Source: Eupeodes corollae
Taxonomy: Eukaryota > Arthropoda > Insecta > Diptera > Syrphidae
DNA length: 64,000 nucleotides
Assembly: GCF_945859685.1 (NCBI RefSeq)
Contig: NC_079147.1
Coordinates: 267,520,572-267,584,571 of the forward strand
Direction of reading: 5' to 3'
Shown here piece by piece: positions 10,146 to 18,945 of the stretch (positions are counted from its first letter, which is position 1; every line of letters starts with the position of its first letter). Under the pieces are notes generated by a model, which was given only the letters and a program-made list of their open reading frames with translations, was not told where the DNA came from and ran no database searches. A program made the translations under genes and the position numbers.

Positions 10146-11321
10146 GCCATGTCCCCATATTAAAGCCAATTGAGTCTTGAACAAATTCAAAATTCAGTTG
10201 AAAAAATGATAATCGACAATTGTATCTCTTGAGTACCTAATTTTACTATTAAAGCCACCATTCTCTCAACCAAAATAACCTTAGTTTTAGTAATTCTTAT
10301 TAACAGCTGAGCCTAATATCAAATATATTGCCAAATACAGAGACAGAGATTGATTCTTCAGCTTTACTACACGAATGTGAAATTAGTTACTCGACTCAAT
10401 ATTGAAATGAGCAGACATGAAAGTGTAAAGTGCATCGGTAGTTCTTGAATATCTGTTTAAAATATCAGTGGTATTTGTATAAACAAAACAAAGAGTTTTA
10501 GAAAAGAGTTATTAACGATTTGTCCATTTTACTAATATACATTTTTTAATATAGTTTTTTACACGAAACCAATACATTTTTCGATGATATACATTTACCT
10601 TTTTTTCAATATTTTTATTTAAGTAAACATTATTCAACTTTCATGGTAAAATCACTAAATTCCTCATATTTCTTTTTTAAAATCACTTTTCAAACTGTTA
10701 CGTGAGCTATTCCTTACAATAAACACACAGTGTTATGTATTTTGCTACCGGAAATGGGGTAGGAGAATATGAGTGGAGTGTGATTGTTTGACTGGACTCT
10801 GATTATAAGGACTCTGATATTGTTTTTGTTTTGTATTTTTTAATCCATCTATAAAACAGATAATGAAAAATGCTTTTATGATATTAATAGTCCTGCCCGG
10901 AGTATAAACGTTTTAACTTCTTTCTCATGGGAGAAACGAAAAAATATGACGACAGAGTGGCGCGGTGGGTGCCATTAATATATAGAATTTTTTTAAATGG
11001 GCTTAACTACAATGCAACACACAATTTCTTGTGTCATAACTAAAAAATCTGGGCACCATAATAATACTCGTAATCATAATAACTTATGAATTTTATCGTA
11101 TGTCTGCACTTCGATAACAATCTGGTTGAATAAACGACGAACTTAGCAACCTGTTGTTATTTAACCAAATTATTGATAACTTGGGAAACTTTTCCATGTA
11201 ACTACATAATGTATAAAATGTTAACAAAGAAAAAGGAGACAGACTTGTATTCTTAAATTTTGGGAATTTTTAGACTTTAAGAGGTATATAGGCGTATTAA
11301 AGGTATCTTTAGAATATTAAA
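10146..11321. other. AT-rich non-coding flank of the LTR element
   Basis: No gene recognised. It includes a short less AT-rich patch around 10940-10980. Confidence 0.4.
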
Positions 11322-11325
11322 TATA

Positions 11326-11731
11326 TGTAAGTTTGTTGCCATCTTATCCACAAACTTAGCCACCATAATAACTACTTTTGCCAGATCTCTTCTACCGTCT
11401 CGACACTTTGCTAAAACACTGTACATATTTACATCTAGTATTTAGGATTTTACTTTTCAATATTAATATTTTATTATTTTATACTAATTTTCAATCGTAT
11501 GTAAATTGTTCAATAAGTAGTATCAAAGATATCAAAGCCGACATAATTGTTGATTTAGGTATGTTTATTAATATTATTCTTGTTGTTATGTTTTTGTTAA
11601 TAATGTTTTTATTTGTTAATTTAATTATAAAATATAGTTCTTTACTGCATCAACTTGTGTCTTACAATCAAATTATTGGAATAATTCTTATTCTATAATC
11701 GAAGTTTCAAGCCAAACAGTTGAAACTTACA
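11326..11731 (+). repeat. 5' LTR
   Basis: A 406-bp direct repeat of 15744-16149 with a single mismatch. Ends are TGTAAG..CTTACA. It contains TAATTGTTGATTT (11544-11556), the exact reverse complement of the bases spanning the LTR/internal junction, so the RNA start may lie near 11544. I see no convincing TATA box at the expected distance from that site and no canonical AATAAA. A 106-codon open frame runs through the LTR but starts at a TTG and is probably chance. Confidence 0.97.
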
Positions 11732-11743
11732 AATCAACAATTA
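11732..11743 (+). promoter_or_regulatory. Primer-binding site, candidate self-priming type
   Basis: AATCAACAATTA follows the 5' LTR with no gap, where Ty3/gypsy elements carry a sequence complementary to a tRNA 3' end (normally beginning TGG). No TGG is present in it. Together with the last LTR base it is an exact 13-nt reverse complement of 11544-11556 inside the LTR. In Tf1-type elements the 5' end of the element's own RNA pairs with this position and is cleaved to prime reverse transcription. The match is seen; the mechanism is inferred. Half-tRNA priming, as in copia, is an alternative. Confidence 0.6.
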
Positions 11744-11745
11744 AG

Positions 11746-12759
11746 ATGGAAGAAATAAAAGTTAAATTCTGTTTAACTTCAGAAATTCGGGAAAAACAAA
11801 CTATTGTTAACGTCAAAACTATTCAAATTTTGAATCAAGAAGACATTTTTTCTTTTCCAACTGAATATCAACCAATCCAGAAACATGGTGAATTGGCTAA
11901 GCTGTCCATAATCAAGGGAGCTGTGAAGAGCCTTAGTACAAGAGGAAAATTAAGAAATATTACTATCACACTGAAGAAAGAGTTGCAAAGTTTATATTTG
12001 GATGAGGAAGGTAATGTAGTTTTTGGTGGTTATTATTTAGAGGCAATAAGCACAACCCCCCAACCCAATAACCCTTTGTCTAGTTTTGAAAATCCAATCC
12101 GATCTATGTCAAATAATATGGTGCTAGAAAAATTTTCAAGTAAAAATCAAAATGCAAGGTCATGGTTGAATTTATTTTTGCTCGAATGTCAGAGATTACA
12201 AATAAATGAAAAACAATTTCCGGAAACATTAAAATCTTATTTGGAAGGACCTGCTTTAGACTGGTTCTCATCTTTATATAAAACGGGTTCAATGAATAAA
12301 CCTTGGGATTTTTGGGAATCATCTTTTTTAAATACATTTGGAGATAAATCATGGAGTGAAATTGATTACGCGTATTCTTTTCATTGGTTAAATGGTCCAT
12401 TTTTGGATTTTGCTTTAAAAAAGATAAATCTTCTTATTGATGTCGATCCAGACCTTAGCATAAATTCTCAAGTTAATTTTATTGTATTGGCTTTACCAAA
12501 ATTTATAAGATCGAGTTTAAATAAAAAAGAATTAACAACGATCGAAAAACTTATGTCTAGTTTGCGACAACTTGATCCTATATCAAACAATAATACACAA
12601 CCTAGCAAATATAAAACAGTCATAAATAGACAAAAACTGAATTTCGTGTCATGTCAGATTTGTGAGAAAGCTGGTTTCTCAAATAGATTTCATTCAGAAA
12701 GCGTATGCAGAAATAAAGTAAGACCAGCTAATATAAGATTCTCAGAGTCAAAAAACTAA
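11746..12759 (+). CDS. gag: Gag polyprotein
   Basis: 337 codons starting 14 bases after the LTR; this is the first ATG after the primer-binding site. The middle (about residues 125-270) has features of a retrotransposon Gag capsid domain: SWLNLFLLECQRLQI, then YLEGPALDWFSSLY, then WDFWESSFLNTF. The C-terminus has a cysteine/histidine cluster, C-X2-C-X9-H-X4-C (residues 303-321), resembling a nucleocapsid zinc knuckle but with nine residues instead of four before the histidine. Gag should assemble the particle and bind the RNA. The frame ends AAAAAAC TAA, a slippery sequence before the stop, and pol begins two bases later in the -1 frame. The frame is intact. Confidence 0.92.
   Translation: MEEIKVKFCLTSEIREKQTIVNVKTIQILNQEDIFSFPTEYQPIQKHGELAKLSIIKGAVKSLSTRGKLRNITITLKKELQSLYLDEEGNVVFGGYYLEAISTTPQPNNPLSSFENPIRSMSNNMVLEKFSSKNQNARSWLNLFLLECQRLQINEKQFPETLKSYLEGPALDWFSSLYKTGSMNKPWDFWESSFLNTFGDKSWSEIDYAYSFHWLNGPFLDFALKKINLLIDVDPDLSINSQVNFIVLALPKFIRSSLNKKELTTIEKLMSSLRQLDPISNNNTQPSKYKTVINRQKLNFVSCQICEKAGFSNRFHSESVCRNKVRPANIRFSESKN
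12750..12756 (+). promoter_or_regulatory. -1 ribosomal frameshift site (A AAA AAC)
   Basis: The heptamer is in the canonical phase relative to gag (A is codon position 3, then AAA AAC) and is followed at once by the gag stop TAA. A -1 slip gives CTA AAT ATG and enters the pol frame at its first ATG without meeting a stop. A AAA AAC is a well-known eukaryotic slippery sequence. I did not identify a downstream pseudoknot. Confidence 0.8.
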
Positions 12760-12761
12760 AT

Positions 12762-14666
12762 ATGATCCCGCTTATAAAGCTTAATGTTCTAGTTAATAAT
12801 CAAATTGCAGTTGCGCTTTACGATTCGGGAGCCAATATATCATTAATTAATTATACATTTTATACGAAATTACAATTGAATAACAATATAAGCGGGATTC
12901 AAATGATTAAAACAATGAGTGGTCTTACAGATGCCCACGGCGAAGTAACTGTTACTTTAAAAATATTTAATATACAAAAAGAATTTTCATTTGTAATAAT
13001 AAAAAGTAATTTTTTTGAAGAAGATTTGTTAATCGGTCTGAATTGTATTAAAGAGTTTCGATTATGTCAAAATGAAAATTTAGAAATTACTCAAAACTTA
13101 ATTCGTATTCCTGAAAATTTTATATGTAATCAGAGCTTGATTTCAACGTTTGAAAATAAGAGCAATGATTTAAATAATATCCTTAACAAATATGACCTTG
13201 TTTTTGCGAAAGAAAAATTTGATATCGGTACTGTAAAAAATTTCGAAGCAACGATAAGATTAACTGAAAACAGATATATTTCGAGAAAACCATATAAATG
13301 TTCCATTCCTGATAAAATAGAAATAGAATCACAAATAAAACAATTATTGAGAGCAGGACTTATTGAAGAATCATATAGTCCATATGCTTCCCCAGTGACT
13401 TTAGTTTATAAGAAGGAAGAGGGAAAGAAATCACGATTGTGTATTGACTATCGTGAGCTTAATAAAATAGTTGTTCCTGAAGGTCAACCATTTCCTCGAA
13501 TTGATGATCTTGTTGTTCGTGTAGGAAAGTGTGTTTACTTTACGAAATTAGATATCAATTCAGCTTTCTGGTCTATTCCGTTGAGAGCTAAAGATAAATA
13601 CAAAACCGCTTTTGTGACACACCATGGTCATTGGCAATGGTCATGTTTACCTTTTGGTTTAAAATCAGCTCCTGCTATATTTCAAAGAATTTTATCAAGT
13701 ATAATTAGAAATAATAACTTAGATTCTTTTGCAATTAATTATATAGATGATATATTAATTTTTTCACATAACTATTCTGACCATTTAAACCATATTAAAA
13801 GAACATTACAGGCTTTACAAGACCACGGTTTAAAGTTGAATACAAATAAATGTAGTTTTGCACAAAAAGAAGTAACTTATTTAGGACATAAAATATCAAA
13901 TAATAGTATTAAACCTATTAACGATAATTTAATTGCTATAAACGATTTCCCTGAACCAAAAACAAGAAAACATATAAGACAGTTTTTGGGCAAAGTAAAT
14001 TTTTATTTAAAATATATTCCTAGATCTGCAATGACTCTAGAACCTTTACATAACCTCTTAAGAAAAGATGTAAAATTTGTATGGTCAGATAAATGTCAAG
14101 ACAGCTTTGAAAAAGTAAAAAAATATTTATGTACAACACCTGTTTTAGCGATATTCGATCCAAATAAACCAATATACATTTATACAGATGCTAGCATAGA
14201 AGGAGTTGGTGCAATTTTGAAACAACCTCAAGAAGATGAATCTGTTAAACCGGTATTTTATTTCTCACGAAAACTTAACAAAACTCAGAAAACAAAAAGA
14301 GCAATATATATTGAATGTTTGGCAATAAAAGAAGCCATATTATATTGGCAATATTATTTAATAGGCGTAAGATTCAAAATATTCACTGATCATGAGCCAT
14401 TACGTAATTTCAACATAAAAAACTGCAAGGACATAGAATTACTTCATATTTTAAATTACATATCTCAATTCGAATTTGAAATTCATTACAATCCGGGTAA
14501 AAACAACTCAGAAGCTGATTGTCTTTCGAGAAATCCAGTACTATCGGAAGAAAATGAAAGTAATAATTATTCACAAATAAAAATAGTGAATCACTTTACA
14601 ATACAAAATATATTGGATGATCAAAAGAGATTAACGTGTGATAAAAATTATAAAATAAAAAAATAA
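12762..14666 (+). CDS. pol: Pol polyprotein: protease, RT, RNase H
   Basis: 634 codons. The aspartic protease lies near the N-terminus (LYDSGANISLI, residues about 19-29; DSG is the catalytic loop). The RT (about 150-400) carries LVYKKEEGKKSRLCIDYREL, YFTKLDINSAFWSIPL, WSCLPFGLKSAPAIFQR and the catalytic YIDD near residue 328, then FLGKVNFYLKYIP. RNase H follows with IYTDASIEGVGAIL and FKIFTDHEPLRNF. All core residues that I can check are present. It is probably expressed as a Gag-Pol fusion by -1 frameshifting, although its own ATG would allow re-initiation after the gag stop. The frame ends in an A-rich stretch, and integrase continues in the +1 frame. Confidence 0.95.
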   Translation: MIPLIKLNVLVNNQIAVALYDSGANISLINYTFYTKLQLNNNISGIQMIKTMSGLTDAHGEVTVTLKIFNIQKEFSFVIIKSNFFEEDLLIGLNCIKEFRLCQNENLEITQNLIRIPENFICNQSLISTFENKSNDLNNILNKYDLVFAKEKFDIGTVKNFEATIRLTENRYISRKPYKCSIPDKIEIESQIKQLLRAGLIEESYSPYASPVTLVYKKEEGKKSRLCIDYRELNKIVVPEGQPFPRIDDLVVRVGKCVYFTKLDINSAFWSIPLRAKDKYKTAFVTHHGHWQWSCLPFGLKSAPAIFQRILSSIIRNNNLDSFAINYIDDILIFSHNYSDHLNHIKRTLQALQDHGLKLNTNKCSFAQKEVTYLGHKISNNSIKPINDNLIAINDFPEPKTRKHIRQFLGKVNFYLKYIPRSAMTLEPLHNLLRKDVKFVWSDKCQDSFEKVKKYLCTTPVLAIFDPNKPIYIYTDASIEGVGAILKQPQEDESVKPVFYFSRKLNKTQKTKRAIYIECLAIKEAILYWQYYLIGVRFKIFTDHEPLRNFNIKNCKDIELLHILNYISQFEFEIHYNPGKNNSEADCLSRNPVLSEENESNNYSQIKIVNHFTIQNILDDQKRLTCDKNYKIKK

Positions 14667-14670
14667 CATT

Positions 14671-15777
14671 ATGTACAGAACTTTAAATAATAGAGAGAAA
14701 GTATGGTTAACAGAGGAATATGGTATCTTATTACTCAAAGAAATACATGATTCGCAAGGCCATATTGGTTTTAAACAAATGATATTAACAATTACACCAA
14801 CTTTTTACTTCAAAAATATGCACAAACATATAAAAACAATTTGTAGGACTTGTGAAACATGTATTAAAAATAAAACAAGATTCGGTAACTTCAAAGCTCC
14901 GTTATCGCAGTTAGGTCCAGCATCAGTACCATTAGAGATAGTATCATTAGATACAATAGGAGGTTTCTCGGGAAACAGATCCTCAAAAAAGTATTTACAT
15001 TTAATGGTAGATCAATTAACAAGATATGCATTTATTTCTACGTCAAAAACACAGTCAGCAAAAGATTTTATAAATCTTGTAAAGTCAACTGAGAATAAAG
15101 GCAACATTAAGACGATTTTTGCTGATCAATACCCAGGAATCAATTCTTCGGAATTTAAAAATTATTTGAAGAACAAAAATATAAATTTAATTTTCACAGC
15201 AATAGACTGTGCATTTTCTAATGGACAGAGTGAGCGAACAAATCAAACTTTAGTAAATAGAATTCGTTGTAGAATGTATGAGAATAAGAATAGACCCTGG
15301 TCAGTAATTGCTGATCAGTGTATTTTTGAATATAACAACACCATACATTCTTCAACGGGTTTCTCTCCGAATTATTTATTAACAGGTGTAGATAACTCAA
15401 TTATCCCAAAAGAATTAAATAAAAATACTCTCGAAAATTTAAATTTCAATAGATCTGTAGCAATACAAAATGCAAACAGATCACATATCATAAACAAACA
15501 GTATTATGATAAACATACTAAAGAAATTGATTACAAAGAAAATGATTTAGTTTTTATTCAAACTGGTAACAAACTGAATAGAAATAAATTAGATCCAGTT
15601 CGAATAGGTCCTTTCAAAATAAAAAAAAAGATATCTAATTCCATTTACGAGATAGATTCTGGCCGAAAAAAGAAAGACTTGAACATTTTTCATAAGAGTA
15701 AAATAATTCCTTATTCTGATGAAGCCTCTCGGGGAAGGGGGGATGTAAGTTTGTTGCCATCTTATCCACAAACTTAG
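14671..15777 (+). CDS. Pol: integrase domain
   Basis: 368 codons in the +1 frame relative to RT/RNase H. It has an N-terminal zinc-binding motif (EIHDSQGHIG..TICRTCETCIKNK, HHCC), the D,D(35)E catalytic core (D in SLDTIGG near residue 93, D in FADQYPG near 151, E in NGQSERTNQ near 187) and a C-terminal tail with a GPF motif. The stop lies 34 bases inside the 3' LTR, so the coding end overlaps the polypurine tract and LTR. The upstream part of this frame is closed by a TAA at 14656-14658. The ATG at 14671 is the first in the frame, but integrase in this family is normally made as part of Pol. Either a +1 frameshift or a one-base change in the seven-A run at 14657-14663 separates it. Confidence 0.93.
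   Translation: MYRTLNNREKVWLTEEYGILLLKEIHDSQGHIGFKQMILTITPTFYFKNMHKHIKTICRTCETCIKNKTRFGNFKAPLSQLGPASVPLEIVSLDTIGGFSGNRSSKKYLHLMVDQLTRYAFISTSKTQSAKDFINLVKSTENKGNIKTIFADQYPGINSSEFKNYLKNKNINLIFTAIDCAFSNGQSERTNQTLVNRIRCRMYENKNRPWSVIADQCIFEYNNTIHSSTGFSPNYLLTGVDNSIIPKELNKNTLENLNFNRSVAIQNANRSHIINKQYYDKHTKEIDYKENDLVFIQTGNKLNRNKLDPVRIGPFKIKKKISNSIYEIDSGRKKKDLNIFHKSKIIPYSDEASRGRGDVSLLPSYPQT
15731..15743 (+). promoter_or_regulatory. Polypurine tract (plus-strand primer)
   Basis: GGGGAAGGGGGGA lies directly before the 3' LTR (TGTAAG). A purine run in this position is left by RNase H as the plus-strand DNA primer. It is inside the integrase reading frame. Confidence 0.92.
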
Positions 15778-16149
15778 CCACCATAATAACTACTTTTGCC
15801 AGATCTCTTCTACCGTCTCGACACTTTGCTAAAACACTGTACATATTTACATCTAGTATTTAGGATTTTACTTTTCAATATTAATATTTTATTATTTTAT
15901 ACTAATTTTCAATCGTATGTAAATTGTTCAATAAGTAGTATCAAAGATATCAAAGCCGACATAATTGTTGATTTAGGTATGTTTATTAATATTATTCTTG
16001 TTGTTATGTTTTTGTTAATAATGTTTTTATTTGTTAATTTAATTATAAAATATAGTTCTTTACTGCATCAACTTGTGTCTTACAATCAAATTATTGGAAT
16101 CATTCTTATTCTATAATCGAAGTTTCAAGCCAAACAGTTGAAACTTACA
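15744..16149 (+). repeat. 3' LTR
   Basis: A 406-bp copy of 11326-11731 with one difference (C at 16101 against A at 11683). It starts TGTAAGTTT, ends AAACTTACA, and is followed by TATA, the target duplication. The first 34 bases encode the last integrase codons. Confidence 0.97.
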
Positions 16150-16153
16150 TATA

Positions 16154-16974
16154 TATATACTTTCTTAGCTCATATGTATTTAAGTAGAAAGAAGGTCTTT
16201 AGAGATGTTTCCTTTTGCAATGAATATTTCATTGATTTCATAAGTGTAATCAAGTGAAAAAGTTCTTATTCAAAATACAAATAAGATGAAAAATATTAAT
16301 ATACATACATATGTGTAGTAAAATTTGATTCTCAAAAGACTTTTTTCACATTTTTTACATTATTAGATATGTTTTTATCTTTTCCTTCGAAGTCTATAAG
16401 AGCACGGACAAAATATTTTAGCTTTGTTACAGAAATATTGTGAAGGTACCCCACCTTCAAACCTAGTACCTACCTTTTTCTTTTTTGCTAAGCATGGATA
16501 AAGGAACATAATGGATGGTCATTGAACATAAGGTTAGAATATTTAAGTGCACATCAGCTTAAGATCACACGTTCTGTACAGTGTACTTGTATACTTTTGA
16601 ACTTCCCCTGACTATCGATGATATACAAAGAAAAGCTATTATAAAGTTGAATTTGAATGTTGATAAAAGTTGAGAAAAAATAATTGACAAATTTTCAGCA
16701 ATAACACAAAAAAAAATTGAAGCATAATGGATTCACCATAAGAACTCTAACCTTTCATTACTTTCTCATCTTAAAACTTAAATTGAAAACAGCAAAATTT
16801 TGTGTGAAAATGTAGACCTACTCGTACGTTATTAGTTGCTGGCAATTTTAAAATCCTCATTTACAAGATTGCTTTTCGGAACTTAGCGTTATGGTTACAA
16901 ACTTAATTCTCTGTGGAATGAGACATTTTTTTCGCGAATAGGGTAAAATCTATCAAACCCAAAGAGATCTCATT
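16154..16974. other. AT-rich non-coding flank
   Basis: No gene recognised. A TATATATATAC run directly follows the LTR element and includes its target duplication. Confidence 0.4.
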
Positions 16975-17830
16975 GTTTAACCCGAGTAGTAGAAAGTTTA
17001 TTAGGATAAGTGATGTAAGGTTTTGGGTTTTAAAAGCCAACTCCACTGAAGGCAACCGAAATAAGTTTAAAGAAGCTAGAAAGACCTATAACGGACACAT
17101 TTCAATTATTTCTACATGCGTCCTTTTTTCAAGTTTGCTGAATTATTTAGATTTTAAGATATATTTCGAGGAACGAAAGCTTCTTTATGACCTGCATTAT
17201 GGCTTTCGTAGCTGAGATATTCATGATTCATCTCACCGAGCAGTGGAACAAATCTTTACATCAATTTGGAAAAAGAAAGATTATTGCAACTGATATTTCA
17301 AAAGCTCATTAAATTCCGATCTCGACAGCATTGTCCAATGGAGAATTATTTACAGTGTAAAATTTAATACTTAAAAAGCTCAATACTGTCTCCTATCGGT
17401 AAAGCGTAACCCTCCACTAATGCCACAGTCCATATGTGGTACTTGCATCGTGGAGACTAGACAGCTTTTGGTTCTTGGTTGTGCAACAAAAACCACTTGT
17501 TGTGGAGTGATCACATATTTGACAATCCTAAACATGCTGCTAAGTGCTTCAGTTCTGATCTGGCTATAATTTACTAAGCTTTTTTTTGTCCAAAATCTAC
17601 TTAAGTCTTTTGGATAGAATTTAAAAAAGAGCTCTTAAAATGATAGGATATCGTTCTCCTGAACAACGCCACAAGGTATCATGCCTATCATTATTTTACC
17701 ATTATTTGCAGTTGCATACAATTCAAACGTGCTTCTGGGAACGCTCAACAGTTGAGCTCAATTTCGGACGTATTATTAGGTACAAGGATTCTTTTTTAAC
17801 CGCACTTCACGAATGTCGAATGCTTTATCA
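16975..17830 (+). pseudogene. CR1/Jockey-like LINE relic, linker to RT C-terminus
   Basis: Plus-strand blocks in RT order: KFKEARKTYNG (linker before RT), FEERKLLYDLHYGFRS (the 'INDRQYGFR' motif), then LTEQWNKSLHQFGKRKIIAT, DISKAH ('ALDISKAF' motif A), a deletion covering the catalytic YADD-type motif, a decayed 'SIVQWRI..V.FN' block, VKRNPPLMPQ, a decayed 'LLWSDHIFD' block and MIGYRSPEQRHKVSCLSLFY. It is the same family as 7005-8160 and 31905-33025, opposite in strand. Many stops; 5'-truncated and internally deleted. A DR1 copy follows directly. Confidence 0.8.
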
Positions 17831-17904
17831 GGATAAATTTGTCCCACTCATTATAATGTGCAGACATTTAAAACCTTGCAATAAGTTATTTGTTATGCCA
17901 GAGC

Positions 17905-18945
17905 TAAAAAAAAGAGGTTGGGATGCGACCCACACAGATAACTTCCCATCCCGTCTGTTGATTTTTCTTGCTTAAAAGTTTGTAGATTTTCGTGTTGGGT
18001 TAAAAAGTTGTCAGTTCAATTATTCTTAAAATTTTTTTAAATTAATAACAATATTTTTCATATAAAGAAATAGTTGAGTTTGAAAATCTACTTTGTTAAA
18101 AAGATTTTTAGTCGAAAACAAATTTTTTAGGTTTTTATTTTTTGTAAAAAAACTGTCGATTCGATTTTTCTCAAAATTTAACTGAATGTTGATAACAATA
18201 TTTTTAAAAAGTTTAAAGAAGTTTAAAGAAATTATCTCAAAGTTTTGAAAAGATATTTGAGTCGAAAATCTATTTTTACCAACTTTGAGCAATTTTTTTT
18301 AGGTTTTCAGTTTTTTGTAAGAAACTGTTCATTTGATTTTTCTCAAAATTTTACTGAATGTTGACAACAATATTTTTTAAAAGATAAAAGCAGTTTAAAG
18401 CCAATATCTCCAAGATTTGAAAAGATATTTGAGTTCAAAATCAATTTTTAACAACTTTTATTAATTTTTTTGTTTAGGTTTTAATTTTTTGTAAGAAAAC
18501 TGTCAATTTGATTTCTCTTAAAATTTTACCAAATGTTAACAACAATATTTCTTATGAGTTTAATTTAGTAGGAAGCCATAATCTAAAGTTTTTGAAAAGA
18601 TATTTGAGTCGAAAATGAATTTTTAACAACTTTGAGTAATGTGTTTTTTAGGTTGACGAAAAACCATTAGTTTGATTTTTCTCAAATTTTTTTTCGTTGC
18701 ACAAAAATTTTTAGAGATGAAATCATTTTTTATTCAAAAATAGGCCGGTATCAGGGTACAATATATTATATAAAATTTAATTAAAATCTCTGGCGTTATT
18801 TGTTCATGAGATATTTAGGGTTAACCAAAAAAACACCCACGCAATTTTCTTGAGAGCTCTTTTTGAAGTCAATATATCTTCTGGTTCTTGAACTATGGAC
18901 GACGAAAAAAACGTCGTGAACGTACGGACTTCCTATGGGAAGTTA
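17905..18945 (+). repeat. DR1 dispersed repeat, near full-length copy
   Basis: About 1.04 kb. It starts GGGATGCGACCCACAC, then GATAACTTCCCATCCCGTCT. Next come four internal units with the motif 'actgtc.att.gatttttctcaaaattt' at about 18152, 18324, 18501 and 18663 (spacing 172, 177 and 162 bp). Conserved blocks follow: 'gttgcacaaaaattt', GATATTTAGGGTTAACCAAA and TATGGACGACGAAAAAAACG. The 3' end is CTTCCTATGGGAAG, a perfect short hairpin. Compared with the 27.4-kb copy, about 100 bp are missing just before the hairpin. Non-coding. The structure suggests a non-autonomous Helentron/DINE-1-like element, by inference. Confidence 0.7.

Larger units (their letters stand above)
11326..16149 (+). mobile_element. 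Ty3/gypsy LTR retrotransposon, structurally complete and young
   Basis: A 4824-bp element with 406-bp LTRs starting TGTAAGTTT and ending AAACTTACA (a perfect 9-bp terminal inverted repeat with TG..CA ends). It is flanked by a 4-bp target duplication, TATA (11322-11325 and 16150-16153). Internal order is gag, protease, RT, RNase H, integrase, then a polypurine tract. RT-before-integrase order defines Ty3/gypsy. There is no envelope gene. The LTRs differ at one position (A at 11683, C at 16101), so insertion is recent. The only clear damage is a frame break between RNase H and integrase. The internal part is very AT-rich, as is the host DNA. Confidence 0.97.

Noticed and set aside
11378..11698. 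106-codon hydrophobic open frame in the 5' LTR (identical frame at 15796-16116 in the 3' LTR)
   Set aside because: It starts at TTG with no early ATG, is composed mainly of F, I, L, N from AT-rich sequence, and its exact repetition merely reflects LTR identity.
12104..12400. Minus-strand open frame opposite gag
   Set aside because: Antisense shadow of an intact coding frame; no domain.
15218..15844. Minus-strand open frames opposite integrase and the 3' LTR
   Set aside because: Shadows of the integrase frame; no family features.
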